The notes: generated from the letters alone by a model not told the origin. Shown: positions 8,457-17,787, numbered from the stretch's first letter. The stretch is DNA of 64,000 nt from Bacillota bacterium (GCA_023412665.1 JAEZCA010000043.1:1-64000), one strand, 5' to 3'. Program-made: numbers and translations.

Positions 8457-9470
8457 TTACCTGTTTGTTATTTTTGTCACATTTTTAATAATTATGGACA
8501 GCGTCCCGTCGGGATTGTTTATGAACTCGATTCTGTCGCTATTGTCCGTATATTCGAGAGGAAAATCTATCTCTATTCCTGTATCAGTTTTTATTTTGTG
8601 CGTGCGGAACTTTTTCTCTATGATCTTATCAGGAATTGGGATTTCCTTCTCGACAATTCCCGCCTTGGTGATTTCCTCCACATATTCCCGCCTTACATCA
8701 AGATTTTTATCGAATACCTTATCTGCTATATGGTCGATCTGTATCACTGCTGTTTCCTCGAAGCTCTCCGAAACGGCTTTCTTAAGCTTGACAGCTTTTT
8801 CAAAATCCTCGTCAAAATATTTTTTGTTCATATTTTTTGTGACCTTGTCGATGATCTTCAGCTTCGCGTTGTCGGAGAGCTCACAGCTGCATCGAAGCAG
8901 CCGGCCGGACAGATAAAACTCCTTTTCACCATTTATTTCATACTGCTTCTCTATGATTTTTATCTTCAGCTCCCCCAGATTTATCAGTACGCACTCGTCA
9001 AGCTTCTGCCCTTCCTGGGGCAGCAGCGACTGATGCCTGATGATGGTGTTGATGCAGCCTTCCTCGGAATTGTTGACCCAATGGGTGAAGCCCGCTTTGT
9101 AATTGAGCTTCAAAAGGCCCAGCCAAGCAGCGCCATCTATTTCTGCAATGCAGCAGACAAGGTCGGCAGACGGTATATCCGGATTTTGTTGCATGAAGGA
9201 AAAAAACTTATCTGCAATATCTGCTGTTATTGGTAAAAAATCATCTTCATTATCCTTGAGCATATTACACAGGTATCTGATATTATTATCTTCGGATGTA
9301 AAAACCGCACGTTTGGTATTTGGATCATCAAGAACCCTGCCAATATGTCTGGTAAGATAATTTTCCATATCTCCGGTAATTTCAAGCTCCCCTTTTGAAA
9401 TTGCAGGTATTCCTGAATTAAGATCCAGTACATGCAATACAGCCCTTTTTATCGAAACAGAATGATCCAT
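8457..9470 (-). CDS. Nucleoid-associated protein, NdpA/37-kDa family
   Basis: A 337-residue protein resembling the NA37/YejK family of nucleoid-associated proteins. The recognisable part is the N-terminal VSIKRAVLHVLD start typical of this family in Firmicutes, followed by an alpha/beta body and a charged C-terminal half. Its role is not well defined; family members bind double-stranded DNA. I chose the ATG at residue 12 of the longest frame because it begins at the family's usual N-terminus and has GGGGGA ten bases upstream. Divergent from the L25 gene. Confidence 0.68.
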   Translation of the reverse strand: MDHSVSIKRAVLHVLDLNSGIPAISKGELEITGDMENYLTRHIGRVLDDPNTKRAVFTSEDNNIRYLCNMLKDNEDDFLPITADIADKFFSFMQQNPDIPSADLVCCIAEIDGAAWLGLLKLNYKAGFTHWVNNSEEGCINTIIRHQSLLPQEGQKLDECVLINLGELKIKIIEKQYEINGEKEFYLSGRLLRCSCELSDNAKLKIIDKVTKNMNKKYFDEDFEKAVKLKKAVSESFEETAVIQIDHIADKVFDKNLDVRREYVEEITKAGIVEKEIPIPDKIIEKKFRTHKIKTDTGIEIDFPLEYTDNSDRIEFINNPDGTLSIIIKNVTKITNR

Positions 9471-9617
9471 TTTGCCCAGTTCCCCCAATATAGTTGTTTT
9501 CACTGACCTGCCGTCCAGGTCGCATCCATATAGTTTACCATGCCCGGCTGTCGTTTAACAACTCCTATATCTACTCCTGTCTGAGCGGAGCCCCAAACAT
9601 GTTTTAAAAATAAATAT

Positions 9618-9645
9618 TTGTCAATAATAACCTTACAAATAAATA
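9618..9645 (+). promoter_or_regulatory. Sigma-A promoter of the L25 gene
   Basis: TTGTCA (9618-9623), a 16-base spacer and TAAATA (9640-9645) lie 25 bases before the L25 ATG. The fit to the consensus is moderate. Confidence 0.45.
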
Positions 9646-9669
9646 ATGCAATTTGTTTGGAGGGTAATC

Positions 9670-10245
9670 ATGAGCAATGCAAAATTAAAGCTTGAAAAAA
9701 GAAACGAGGTCGGCGGAGGAAGGGCCAGGCGACTGCTGGAGCATGGCCTTGTGCCGGCTGTAGTTTACGGCAGCGGTTATGGATCAACGGCAGCTCAGGT
9801 AAAAAAATCAGAAATCAATAAGTTCTTAAGGAGCAATGGACGAAATACATTGTTCAATACGGAATTTGCCGAAGAGCAGGATCTGACCATGATCATAAAA
9901 AATATCCAATACGACCCTGTCAACAGGGAAATCATACATCTGGATTTCCAGAAGGTCGATCCCCGGGATACAGTACAGGTACAGGTGCCCGTCAGGATAA
10001 CAGGCGGGGAGAAAAATGTAAAAGCGGGCAGTTCCGTGATACACCAGCTTAATACAATAACGGTGGAATGCCCTGCCTCGAGAATTCCCCAGTTCGCTGA
10101 TGCCGACATATCCTGCCTGAATCCGGGACAGAGCTTCACTGCCGCCAATTTCAGCTTTCAGCCCGGCATTCGGGTATTGACCGACCCGGGCAAGGTAGTC
10201 CTCACCATCAAAGGCCACAAATCAGAGCCTGGCACTGAAGAATAA
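9670..10245 (+). CDS. rplY: 50S ribosomal protein L25 / general stress protein Ctc
   Basis: A 191-residue two-domain bL25. The N-terminal 5S rRNA-binding domain (about 1-90) has KLEKRNEVGGGRARRLL and GLVPAVVYG; the C-terminal TL5-type beta domain (about 95-185) has VQVPVRITGGEK. It binds 5S rRNA in the central protuberance of the large subunit. Length fits the long Ctc form. The start follows GGAGGG by seven to eight bases. A terminator directly follows, so the gene is monocistronic. Confidence 0.93.
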   Translation: MSNAKLKLEKRNEVGGGRARRLLEHGLVPAVVYGSGYGSTAAQVKKSEINKFLRSNGRNTLFNTEFAEEQDLTMIIKNIQYDPVNREIIHLDFQKVDPRDTVQVQVPVRITGGEKNVKAGSSVIHQLNTITVECPASRIPQFADADISCLNPGQSFTAANFSFQPGIRVLTDPGKVVLTIKGHKSEPGTEE

Positions 10246-10251
10246 TTCCGT

Positions 10252-10300
10252 GGGGACGGGTATTTCAAAAAGGTATTTCAAAAACCTCGTCCCCTTTATT
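10252..10300 (+). terminator. Terminator after the L25 gene
   Basis: GGGGACG pairs with CGTCCCC and is followed by TTTATTT. The loop contains two tandem copies of GGTATTTCAAAAA (one base variation), an unusual arrangement that suggests slippage or duplication. Confidence 0.7.
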
Positions 10301-10316
10301 TAAATTAAAATATACA

Positions 10317-10345
10317 TTGACCTCCTACTCCCAGAGTGGTAGAAT
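10317..10345 (+). promoter_or_regulatory. Sigma-A promoter of the serine hydrolase
   Basis: TTGACC, a 17-base spacer and TAGAAT are separated from the start codon by about 40 bases. This is a good consensus match. Confidence 0.65.
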
Positions 10346-10387
10346 GTAGCAAATTTTATCACGATAGAATGACAAGGGGGTATGGTC

Positions 10388-11527
10388 ATGAAAAAAGAGA
10401 CAGTCATTCCCGTCAACCAGTCGCAAGCCGCCCAAGACCCGCAGGCGGAAGGATTATTCCATTTATCTCAGCTGGACATTCTGGACAATCACATCACAAA
10501 ACTGATAAATAATAAGAAAGTTCAGGCCGGAGCTTATATCATTTCAAGGAACGACCGTATAATAGCCCATAAGGCGATTGGCTTCCTGCGTTATGATGAA
10601 AGCAGACCTTTTCTAACAGACACGGTGAGGAGAGTTGCATCTGTCACCAAAATATGTGTCGCAGTCTCCATACTGCAGCTTGTCGAGCAAGGAAAAATAC
10701 GACTGGACCAGCAGGTCTCAGAAATAATCGATGAATTCAACAACCCCATGTTCCAGAGAATAAATATCTTTCACCTTCTTACGCATACTTCGGGAATCAG
10801 GCCGGACCCTGGTGTGTTTTTCGAGCCCTATCCCGTGGATTGGATCCCTCACAGAGAGGATTGGATAAAATGTGTGCTCTCTGATTTCCTGGCAGTGGAG
10901 CCGGGTAAGGAGTGGCGTTATTCCTCCGCCGGCTTTACTATACTTGGTGAAATAGTTTCAAGAGTATCGGGCACCCGTTTTGAAAGGTATGTACTGGAAA
11001 ATATCACAAAACCGCTGGGTATGACAGATTCCTTTTTCGATATACCCGATGGGTATTTGGACAGGATCTGCATGACCAGCAAGCGTGAATCGAAATGGTA
11101 TTCCAATCAGCGGGAGTATCCCGACTGGGCACCGCCAAGAGGGGGAGGAGGACTGTTCTCTACACTTTCCGATCTCAATAAACTGGGACAGATGCTTGTC
11201 AACAAGGGTACCTATGGAAAAGCCCGGATACTTTCCAGAAAGACCGTTGAAGCAATGACCAGAAACCAGACAAGCGGCGTAAAAACTTACTGTTGGGGTG
11301 CTGGCGGCACTGAAATGGAATTTGGTCTTGGAATGAATGTATACTCTAACAACACGTTCCTTTCACCCGGCTCCTTCTCTCATGAAGGCGCAGGACTGTG
11401 CGGACTGTATATGGATCCTGTTGAAAATGTAGTGCTGGCATACATGTGCCCTCTTTGCGAAGGTATAGAATGGGATGCACAGGCTGTTATAAACCTGAGG
11501 AATATAGTTTGGGCAGGGATAAAATAA
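10388..11527 (+). CDS. Serine hydrolase, class C beta-lactamase fold
   Basis: A 379-residue penicillin-binding-protein-fold enzyme (beta-lactamase/EstB group). The nucleophile motif SxxK is SVTK (about residue 82) and the YxN-equivalent is YSSAG (about residue 175). The third motif is not a canonical KTG; SHEGAG near residue 335 fits the HxG variant found in esterases and D-aminopeptidases. There is no signal peptide, so a cytoplasmic esterase or peptidase is more likely than beta-lactamase. The second ATG is used because GGGGG sits seven bases before it. It may be co-transcribed with the following ABC module, whose first gene begins 33 bases later. Confidence 0.82.
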   Translation: MKKETVIPVNQSQAAQDPQAEGLFHLSQLDILDNHITKLINNKKVQAGAYIISRNDRIIAHKAIGFLRYDESRPFLTDTVRRVASVTKICVAVSILQLVEQGKIRLDQQVSEIIDEFNNPMFQRINIFHLLTHTSGIRPDPGVFFEPYPVDWIPHREDWIKCVLSDFLAVEPGKEWRYSSAGFTILGEIVSRVSGTRFERYVLENITKPLGMTDSFFDIPDGYLDRICMTSKRESKWYSNQREYPDWAPPRGGGGLFSTLSDLNKLGQMLVNKGTYGKARILSRKTVEAMTRNQTSGVKTYCWGAGGTEMEFGLGMNVYSNNTFLSPGSFSHEGAGLCGLYMDPVENVVLAYMCPLCEGIEWDAQAVINLRNIVWAGIK

Positions 11528-11560
11528 ACTCACATTTTTACTAAAAAGGCTTAGTTGACT

Positions 11561-12400
11561 ATGAACAAAACAACCTTGATTGCAAATAACCTTGTCAAGC
11601 CGTTCAATATACTCAAGGCCGTCGCATTCGTGACCTATAAGGAATGGGCGGCCTACCGCACCCATTCCATGGTTTCGATATTTGTCGGGCCTGTGTACTT
11701 CCTTGTGCAGTATTTCATATGGAATGCGGTCTATGCTGCCAGAGGAAGCATTAACGGATTGACCCTCGATCAGATGCTGACATACTTCGGTATGGCTGCT
11801 TTGATAAATTACCTGATAATGGACTTTGCGGACTGGAACCTGCAAATGCTGATACATACAGGCAAATATCTTACATACATGCTCAGGCCCATGTCTCATA
11901 TATTTTTCGCCTTCTCACAAAAGGCAGGTCACAGGATATTGGGACTGACCTTCGAATTCATCCCCGTGTTTCTCATATTTGCCTTTGTGTACAGGATCCC
12001 GCTGATGCCTGCCAATATAGGCTATGCCGTTATTTCCATACTTCTGGGCTTCCTGATGATGTTTCTGGTGAATTATTGTGTGGGCATCACTGCTTTCTGG
12101 CTTACAAGGACCTCCGGTATCAGGCGGATGTTTCTGCTGCTGCGTGATATCTGCTCGGGAGTTTTCCTGCCGTTGTCCTTTTTCCCTGATATAATGCAGA
12201 AGGTAATGTTTGTGCTGCCCTTTCAGTTTATAGGCTATGTGCCTGTGAGGGTATGCATAGGCTCATACGAGCTGGGCGGCGTTGCCCTCGGCATCCCCCA
12301 GATAGTCGGTATACAAGCGCTGGCAGTTATAATCATGTTCCTTTTCACATTGATGTTTTCCAGATTGGGAGTAAAAAGATTCACGGGGGTGGGAGCATGA
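11561..12400 (+). CDS. ABC-2 type transporter permease (COG4587-like)
   Basis: A 279-residue membrane protein with about six hydrophobic segments, first of two permeases in a three-gene exporter of the COG4587/COG3694/COG4586 type. Families of this type are widespread and mostly uncharacterised; some relatives export drugs or peptides. The ATG is taken over an in-frame TTG two codons earlier; the ribosome binding site is weak. Its stop overlaps the start of the next gene (ATGA), indicating translational coupling. Confidence 0.82.
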   Translation: MNKTTLIANNLVKPFNILKAVAFVTYKEWAAYRTHSMVSIFVGPVYFLVQYFIWNAVYAARGSINGLTLDQMLTYFGMAALINYLIMDFADWNLQMLIHTGKYLTYMLRPMSHIFFAFSQKAGHRILGLTFEFIPVFLIFAFVYRIPLMPANIGYAVISILLGFLMMFLVNYCVGITAFWLTRTSGIRRMFLLLRDICSGVFLPLSFFPDIMQKVMFVLPFQFIGYVPVRVCIGSYELGGVALGIPQIVGIQALAVIIMFLFTLMFSRLGVKRFTGVGA

Positions 12401-13179
12401 TACGGATGCTGAATATTTACATGGTCTCTCTCAAGAACAGCTTTTCAGCACGGATGGCCTACCGGGGCGACTTCTTTTTCTGCTGTATCATGATACTGGT
12501 GTCCGAACTGCTAATGCCCCTTCTTACTATGCTCATATACTCGACAGGAGCCTCCTTCCCGGGCTGGAGCCTGCCTGAAATAATGGTACTGCAGGGTATC
12601 TTCATGCTGTCTCGCGGGGTTGCGAACCTTCTGTTCTTTGGCATGGTATTCAATACGTTGAGTCATGTCCGGGAGGGCACCTATGACCTGTTTATGATAA
12701 AACCGGCGTCAACACTGTTCATGTCGATAGCCACAGGCTTTGAACCGGACAGCATCGGAACGATAACCGGCGGTCTCCTTGTGACCATACTGTCGATGCG
12801 AAATCTGGAGCGGCCCGGTATAATAAACATACTGCAATTTTTGCTGATATTCATATTTTCAATACTGTCGCTTTTTTCCTTTGCGGTACTGATGTCGGCA
12901 ACAGTATTCAAATGGGTGGGCAACAGCAGGATATATGAGATATTCGACAGTATTACGTCCTTTGGCAATTATCCCAGAACTATTTTCAGCAAAACCTTTC
13001 AGACTATCATCAGCTACGTCATACCGGTTTCGGTCATTGCTTTCTATCCGGCGTCAGCGCTGCTTGGAAAGGATATATCAGGCATCCTTCCCGTTATGCT
13101 TGTATGTATCGTGTTCTTCATGCTGAGTCTTTGTGTCTGGAAGCTGATGCTTTCGAAATATACAAGCGCAGGGGGTTGA
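12397..13179 (+). CDS. ABC-2 type transporter permease (COG3694-like)
   Basis: A 260-residue permease with about six membrane segments, including a LMPLLTMLIY hydrophobic helix near residues 40-55. The start overlaps the stop of the previous permease in an ATGA arrangement and has GGGGGTGGGAG just upstream, so the longer in-frame extension is rejected. It forms the second half of the predicted export pore together with its upstream partner, and precedes the ATPase by three bases. Confidence 0.82.
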   Translation: MIRMLNIYMVSLKNSFSARMAYRGDFFFCCIMILVSELLMPLLTMLIYSTGASFPGWSLPEIMVLQGIFMLSRGVANLLFFGMVFNTLSHVREGTYDLFMIKPASTLFMSIATGFEPDSIGTITGGLLVTILSMRNLERPGIINILQFLLIFIFSILSLFSFAVLMSATVFKWVGNSRIYEIFDSITSFGNYPRTIFSKTFQTIISYVIPVSVIAFYPASALLGKDISGILPVMLVCIVFFMLSLCVWKLMLSKYTSAGG

Positions 13180-13182
13180 ATA

Positions 13183-14202
13183 ATGGATATTATCCGCATA
13201 GAGAATCTGGTAAAAACATATAAAACATATGAAAGAGGAAGCTCCTTTATCGACACACTCAAAAGCCTTTTCGTCCGCAAGAGTATTGAAATAGAGGCCC
13301 TAAAGGGAATATCTCTGAATGTGGGCGAAGGCGAGCTGCTGGGTTTCCTGGGTCCTAACGGGGCGGGAAAGTCCACGACGCTCAAGATACTTACCGGCGT
13401 ACTGTTCCCCACCTCGGGAAGGGCAGACGTCATGGGCTTTACACCATGGCGTCAGCGCAAGGCTTATGTGGGTAATATCGGTGCTGTTTTCGGACAAAAA
13501 TCACAGCTGATCTGGGATATACCCCCAATGGATTCCTTTGAAATGAACAGAGCAATATACGGCATTTCCTCCGGAGACTTTAAGAGCCGGCTTGATGAAA
13601 TGGTAGATCTGCTGGAACTTCAGAATATTATCCGAAAGCCCACAAGACAGCTTTCACTGGGAGAGAGGATGAAATGCGAGTTTATTATGGCCATGCTGCA
13701 TGCTCCGAAAATCGTGTTCCTGGATGAGCCGACTATCGGACTGGATGTGATAGCAAAGGAGAAAATACGGGATTTCATCAGAGAGCAGAACAAAAAGGGT
13801 GTCACCTTCATACTTACCACCCATGATCTTGGCGACGTAGAAGAGCTGGCAGAAAGAGTAGTCGTCGTAAATTACGGTGAAATCGTATTTGATGATACTG
13901 TGGATGCTCTGAAAAGGTTCTCAGGTGTTAAAAAGAGAGTGAGTCTGACCGTCAAGAAGGAATTGCCCGACATGACCGATATCCCGGGCATCCTGATGAC
14001 CTCCAGGACATCTCCCTTTGTCGCCGAACTGGAGCTGGACATGGTCAAGGTAGAACTGAATGTATTCATACAGTCTGTTAATGAGAAATACATAATAAGC
14101 GATATGACCATGGACGATCCTCCCATCGAAAGCGTCATAAAGGAACTCTACTCTCAAAAGGAAGTAGTCCATAGCAAGGTACCTGAGTACGATCCCGCAT
14201 AG
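13183..14202 (+). CDS. ABC transporter ATP-binding protein (COG4586-like)
   Basis: A 339-residue ATPase that would energise the two preceding permeases. Walker A is GPNGAGKST (about residues 58-66), the signature is LSLGERMKCE (about 158-167; LSLGE in place of LSGGQ, usual for this group), Walker B is IVFLDEPTIGLD and the H-loop is TTHDLGD. A C-terminal extension of about 90 residues after the core is typical of ABC-2 drug/lipid exporters. GGGGG precedes the ATG by eight bases. Confidence 0.9.
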   Translation: MDIIRIENLVKTYKTYERGSSFIDTLKSLFVRKSIEIEALKGISLNVGEGELLGFLGPNGAGKSTTLKILTGVLFPTSGRADVMGFTPWRQRKAYVGNIGAVFGQKSQLIWDIPPMDSFEMNRAIYGISSGDFKSRLDEMVDLLELQNIIRKPTRQLSLGERMKCEFIMAMLHAPKIVFLDEPTIGLDVIAKEKIRDFIREQNKKGVTFILTTHDLGDVEELAERVVVVNYGEIVFDDTVDALKRFSGVKKRVSLTVKKELPDMTDIPGILMTSRTSPFVAELELDMVKVELNVFIQSVNEKYIISDMTMDDPPIESVIKELYSQKEVVHSKVPEYDPA

Positions 14203-14336
14203 ATCTAACGGGCTATAACCATTATCTCGACTGGTTTTATACGAAATGGGACGTTGGCGACAGCACACCAAAGCAGAGAGAGCTGATTTCTGTTCTGCAG
14301 GAAATGGGGTTTATGAGTGAATCAAATCAGAAGTAA
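14202..14336 (+). pseudogene. 3' remnant of an unrecognised gene
   Basis: Directly after the ABC ATPase stop, the frame shifted by two bases encodes about 44 codons of protein-like sequence ending in TAA. It is rich in aromatic and charged residues (for example GYNHYLDWFYTKWDVGDS), then a helix-like QRELISVLQEMGF. There is no ATG, GTG or TTG start before it and a stop lies just upstream, so it looks like the surviving C-terminal end of a gene whose front has been lost. It overlaps the end of the convergent Ntn hydrolase gene by ten bases. I do not recognise the family. Confidence 0.4.
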
Positions 14337-16066
14337 GCAGGCAATGTAAGCCTTACCCATTTGTCGCAGTAGTATCCGTAATGGCTCTCAACCACTTTAT
14401 TCTTTAACTCGAACACCGAAACAGCGCCCTCGATGCGTATTTCTTTGCTATTCCTGCTTTTGGGGTTTTCTGCGTAATATCCCCTGTATTTGCCGTATGG
14501 AGCGAGAAAGCTTATTAGTTCCCTGGCATCAAAAATATCAATGCTTCCCTTCTCCTCCAGCCTGTCACGGAGCTGGTGGTAAAGCTCATCATAGCGCCAT
14601 TGTATGTCGTTCACTCGCTTGCCGATTATCCTTTGTGTCCAGCGGTGCATGGCGAAGTAGCGCATCTCGGGTATAACGTAATGGTTGGATGCAACGAGCA
14701 GTTCGTCGCTGTCTTCTCTCTGAGGGGTGAAATAAAATGAGGAAGGACAGTTCTGGTCGCCCGTCCTGTTAATATAACCTGTTTCATCAAAAGCATCGGC
14801 ATATATAACATTCTGCTTCTTCTTCAATTCGTTATAGTGCTGCCAGAGCTGTTGATTGAAAGCAAGGTAATCCTGCGGATATTTATAATCATTCCAGCGG
14901 AACATGACTCCGTTCTGGTAAGGTACCGTGGCATGGCTCTTTAAAAAGTCAGCGTCAGGCAGCAGCGGCCTGAATTCTTCATCTGGATACTGCATCAGGT
15001 CGGGTTTGGGCCAGGAAGCCCCCGCTTCCGCAATACAGGAGCGCCCGCTCCCGTCCGCAATGATGTAGAGCCAGGATACTCCTTTAGGAAGACGGGTCAA
15101 AAGCGAAGCTGCGTCTGTTGCACTTGTGCTGTACTGGGCACATATTCTGGTCATTAACAGAGAATTGATGCCGATATTATCGGGATCGCAATTTGCACCG
15201 GGCGACATATTGACGCCAAAGGCAGCACCCTGCAAATTCATGGCAGCGACACTCCCGATCATGCCTGGAGCGGCAAGATTTACAAAAGGCTGCGGCTCGC
15301 GGCCCATCAATACGGACTCTGCATCATTTATTCCCGAGACTGAGCCAGCTCTTCTTGTGGCTTCTTGGCCGCCACCTGCCTGGACTTCAGGCTTCATAGG
15401 CGCATAGATGATCAGTGCAGCCGTATCCTGAAATACATCTGCTGACGGGAATGTAAAGTCCCTGCCGAAGAAGCAGGAATTTCCTGCACTTTTACCGCAT
15501 GCAGTAAAGGCATTGCACATCATAGGTATGTCAAAATCCTCGGGCTCCACTCCCTCCATGCCGGTCCGGAAAAAATTGCCCGAGTAGATCATGGAGCATA
15601 ATATATCTATGCCCGTATTCAGCACAATAAGCTTCTCCATATTCACCCGTGTCTTCGGATTGCGGCTTTTGCACCCGTCATAAATGCCGCGGACCTCCTC
15701 CCTGATCATCTCCGGAAGCTGGTCCCACGCCTTTTTTGACAATTCATATACTATGCGGATAAGTGTACTCTGAAGCAGCTTGATTTTCTCGAGGACCTTG
15801 CTGCCGATAAAGGAAAACACGACCCTGTCGGTATACTCCATCATCCGTGATACCTCTTCTTCGGCCATGCTCCCCATCAGATAGCCCGTTTCATATGGAG
15901 TTCCCTCTACATAGTAGGCTTTTTTAGGTTTACCCGTGTCATAATTTAAAACCGATTTGTTTTCTGCGGTTATACCGATCCTGCCATTATATGTATTAAC
16001 CCTGACCACCTCGAAGCCGTCGCTGGTGAAAGCCTCAGTCAGGTGTATCAGGCGCCTTGCCGGCAT
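14327..16066 (-). CDS. C45-type Ntn hydrolase (acyl-CoA:6-APA acyltransferase-like)
   Basis: A 579-residue protein of the acyl-coenzyme A:6-aminopenicillanic-acid acyltransferase-like (peptidase C45/phospholipase B-like) Ntn group. The EGTPYETGYLMG segment near residue 60 is the usual family entry. CNAFTACGKSAG..FFGRDFTF contains the candidate nucleophile Cys and the conserved GRDF. The family cleaves or transfers amide-linked acyl groups; many members self-process before the Cys. The ATG used has AGGAG four bases upstream; a GTG 15 codons earlier lacks a site. Last gene of a radical SAM / PlsC / C45 operon. The substrate is unknown. Confidence 0.7.
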   Translation of the reverse strand: MPARRLIHLTEAFTSDGFEVVRVNTYNGRIGITAENKSVLNYDTGKPKKAYYVEGTPYETGYLMGSMAEEEVSRMMEYTDRVVFSFIGSKVLEKIKLLQSTLIRIVYELSKKAWDQLPEMIREEVRGIYDGCKSRNPKTRVNMEKLIVLNTGIDILCSMIYSGNFFRTGMEGVEPEDFDIPMMCNAFTACGKSAGNSCFFGRDFTFPSADVFQDTAALIIYAPMKPEVQAGGGQEATRRAGSVSGINDAESVLMGREPQPFVNLAAPGMIGSVAAMNLQGAAFGVNMSPGANCDPDNIGINSLLMTRICAQYSTSATDAASLLTRLPKGVSWLYIIADGSGRSCIAEAGASWPKPDLMQYPDEEFRPLLPDADFLKSHATVPYQNGVMFRWNDYKYPQDYLAFNQQLWQHYNELKKKQNVIYADAFDETGYINRTGDQNCPSSFYFTPQREDSDELLVASNHYVIPEMRYFAMHRWTQRIIGKRVNDIQWRYDELYHQLRDRLEEKGSIDIFDARELISFLAPYGKYRGYYAENPKSRNSKEIRIEGAVSVFELKNKVVESHYGYYCDKWVRLTLPAYF

Positions 16067-16126
16067 CGTGCTCCTGAACAAAAGGAACAACCCCCTGTTA
16101 TAGTGTTTCACATTATATATTATGAT

Positions 16127-16840
16127 TCACATCAGGTTATTTGCGATTGTATCTCTGACTTTTTTTATCTGGACTGTTTCATTTTTGTGGCTGAAAGATG
16201 ATACATATATCGGATCGGAGATGATGCATTTTATACTGGCAGGTCTGATTCCAAAGCCATCCCTGTTCATTATCCTGCAGCTATCCCTGATAGTAACAGG
16301 CACAATAGGGACCCCAGCCTTGGCTGCCAGCTTGCAGAAGCCCTTTTTAAAGTCGATAAGCTGATTTGAAGCGTTGATTTTTCCTTCAGGATATATCACA
16401 AGTGAGTGCCCCTGCCTGAGCAGCCTTATACCTTTCTCCAGGCTAATGATATTGCTTCTGGCATTCTTCCTGTCAATAAAAATGCACTTCATGTATTTCA
16501 TCCAGGTGCGCAGGATCGGGATGTTTCCCGCATCCTTATCCGCAATGAACCCTTTTGCCCTGCAGATAAAGCCATGTATCACAGCGCTGTCAATGTGGCT
16601 TTGATGGTTACTGACAAACAACACCGGCCCGTCCGGGAGCTTTTGGGCACCTGATACCTCAACCGAAGAGCCTGTCAGACAAAACAACCCTCTTGCAAGT
16701 CTCATGCTGAAGCGATTAGCCAAAGCTTCCTTCTCTGCAAGCCTTCCTCTATACTCCAGATATTTGATCCTGTACAGCACCGGCATAGTAAAAAACAGAT
16801 ATATCCATCCTGTTGTATACCAAAAAATCGTCCGTAACAT
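16127..16840 (-). CDS. 1-acyl-sn-glycerol-3-phosphate acyltransferase (PlsC-like)
   Basis: A 237-residue lysophospholipid acyltransferase. It starts with a hydrophobic anchor (about residues 5-28), then motif I NHQSHID (HX4D), the FIDRKNAR motif II and IYPEGKIN motif III. It would add a second acyl chain to lysophosphatidate or a related acceptor at the membrane. The ATG used is preceded by GGTGG nine bases away and lies 20 bases after the radical SAM stop, so the genes are probably co-translated. It may be dedicated to its neighbours rather than to bulk phospholipid synthesis; that is inference. Confidence 0.85.
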   Translation of the reverse strand: MLRTIFWYTTGWIYLFFTMPVLYRIKYLEYRGRLAEKEALANRFSMRLARGLFCLTGSSVEVSGAQKLPDGPVLFVSNHQSHIDSAVIHGFICRAKGFIADKDAGNIPILRTWMKYMKCIFIDRKNARSNIISLEKGIRLLRQGHSLVIYPEGKINASNQLIDFKKGFCKLAAKAGVPIVPVTIRDSCRIMNRDGFGIRPASIKCIISDPIYVSSFSHKNETVQIKKVRDTIANNLM

Positions 16841-16860
16841 TTCACTACACCACCCTGGTT

Positions 16861-17787
16861 TCAAGAAAATCGTTCACGATAGCTACAGCTCCTGCATAAA
16901 TACTCAACCGCCCGTCCTTCAGAAAATCCCCTGTAAAATGCTTCAGCGCGTTTACCTTTTAGTATATGCTCAAGTTCCTGCGTTAATATATTTCCAAGTT
17001 TTATAGTGCCGTTATTGTCCAGGCAGCAGGGCACTGCGGTGCCGTCTGCAAGTATTGCAAGCTGATCCCTCAATCCATGGCAGAAGCTCCTGAATCCGGG
17101 TTTCACGGGTTTCGCTGCATTAGCTGCTGCGCCTGTCTGCTGATCATTTCCGCTGTGAGCATCGTCAGGCCATTCAAATACCTCTGATTTATTTAGAAAC
17201 AATCTATCTCTTATAGTGATCCTGTCCGCTGCTGCAAATGCATCCACTAACGAGTGATCCAGCCTAAAATACTTCTCAATGCTGCCAATCATGTATCTGT
17301 TAAACTGCTCCGCTGACGGAGAGCCGATGTTCCAGAGCCTGAATGACACAAAAACATCTCCTCTTTCCAGTGCGTTGCGGGTAAATTCAAAAATATCTCC
17401 TATGTATTTATCAAGCTCGTCCGTGCCATATAATTTTTCCCGGCTGTGCAGCGAAAAATTGACCTGCCGCAGGGCAGCGGCATCAAGGAGCTCCTTTTGC
17501 TTTTCTGATATAAGGGTGCCATTCGTTGTAAGATTAACCTTGAATCTACGGGAATAGCTGATGTCAAGAAGCTTGGACAAATCAGGGTGAAGCAGAGGCT
17601 CTCCCATGACATGCAGATAAATATGCCGGGTATAGCCTTCCAAATGGTGCAATACCCTGTCAAAATCCGCCGCGCTCATAAACGCAGGGTCTCTGGCCGT
17701 ACCGGGACAGAAGGGACAAGAGAGATTGCATACATTGGTGATCTCTATATATACTTTTTTAAACCTCATTGCTTTATCCGACGTCAT
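16861..17787 (-). CDS. Radical SAM protein with SPASM-like C-terminus
   Basis: A 308-residue radical SAM enzyme. The cluster motif CNLSCPFC (CX3CX2C) lies near residue 18. The C-terminal region has several Cys residues (FCHGL, PCCLDNNG, LCRSCSYR), the pattern of a SPASM or twitch domain that holds auxiliary Fe-S clusters. Related proteins modify peptides or small molecules. The ATG is preceded by GGGGGTCAGG and avoids an N-terminal extension unrelated to the family. First gene of the three-gene operon with PlsC and the C45 hydrolase. No precursor peptide was found close by. Confidence 0.78.
   Translation of the reverse strand: MTSDKAMRFKKVYIEITNVCNLSCPFCPGTARDPAFMSAADFDRVLHHLEGYTRHIYLHVMGEPLLHPDLSKLLDISYSRRFKVNLTTNGTLISEKQKELLDAAALRQVNFSLHSREKLYGTDELDKYIGDIFEFTRNALERGDVFVSFRLWNIGSPSAEQFNRYMIGSIEKYFRLDHSLVDAFAAADRITIRDRLFLNKSEVFEWPDDAHSGNDQQTGAAANAAKPVKPGFRSFCHGLRDQLAILADGTAVPCCLDNNGTIKLGNILTQELEHILKGKRAEAFYRGFSEGRAVEYLCRSCSYRERFS

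Noticed and set aside
10388..11527. Serine hydrolase considered as a secreted beta-lactamase
   Set aside because: No signal peptide and no canonical KTG motif; an esterase or D-aminopeptidase type is more likely.
16861..17787. Radical SAM gene considered as part of a RiPP cluster
   Set aside because: No short precursor-like gene with a ribosome binding site was found next to it, and no transporter-peptidase is adjacent.
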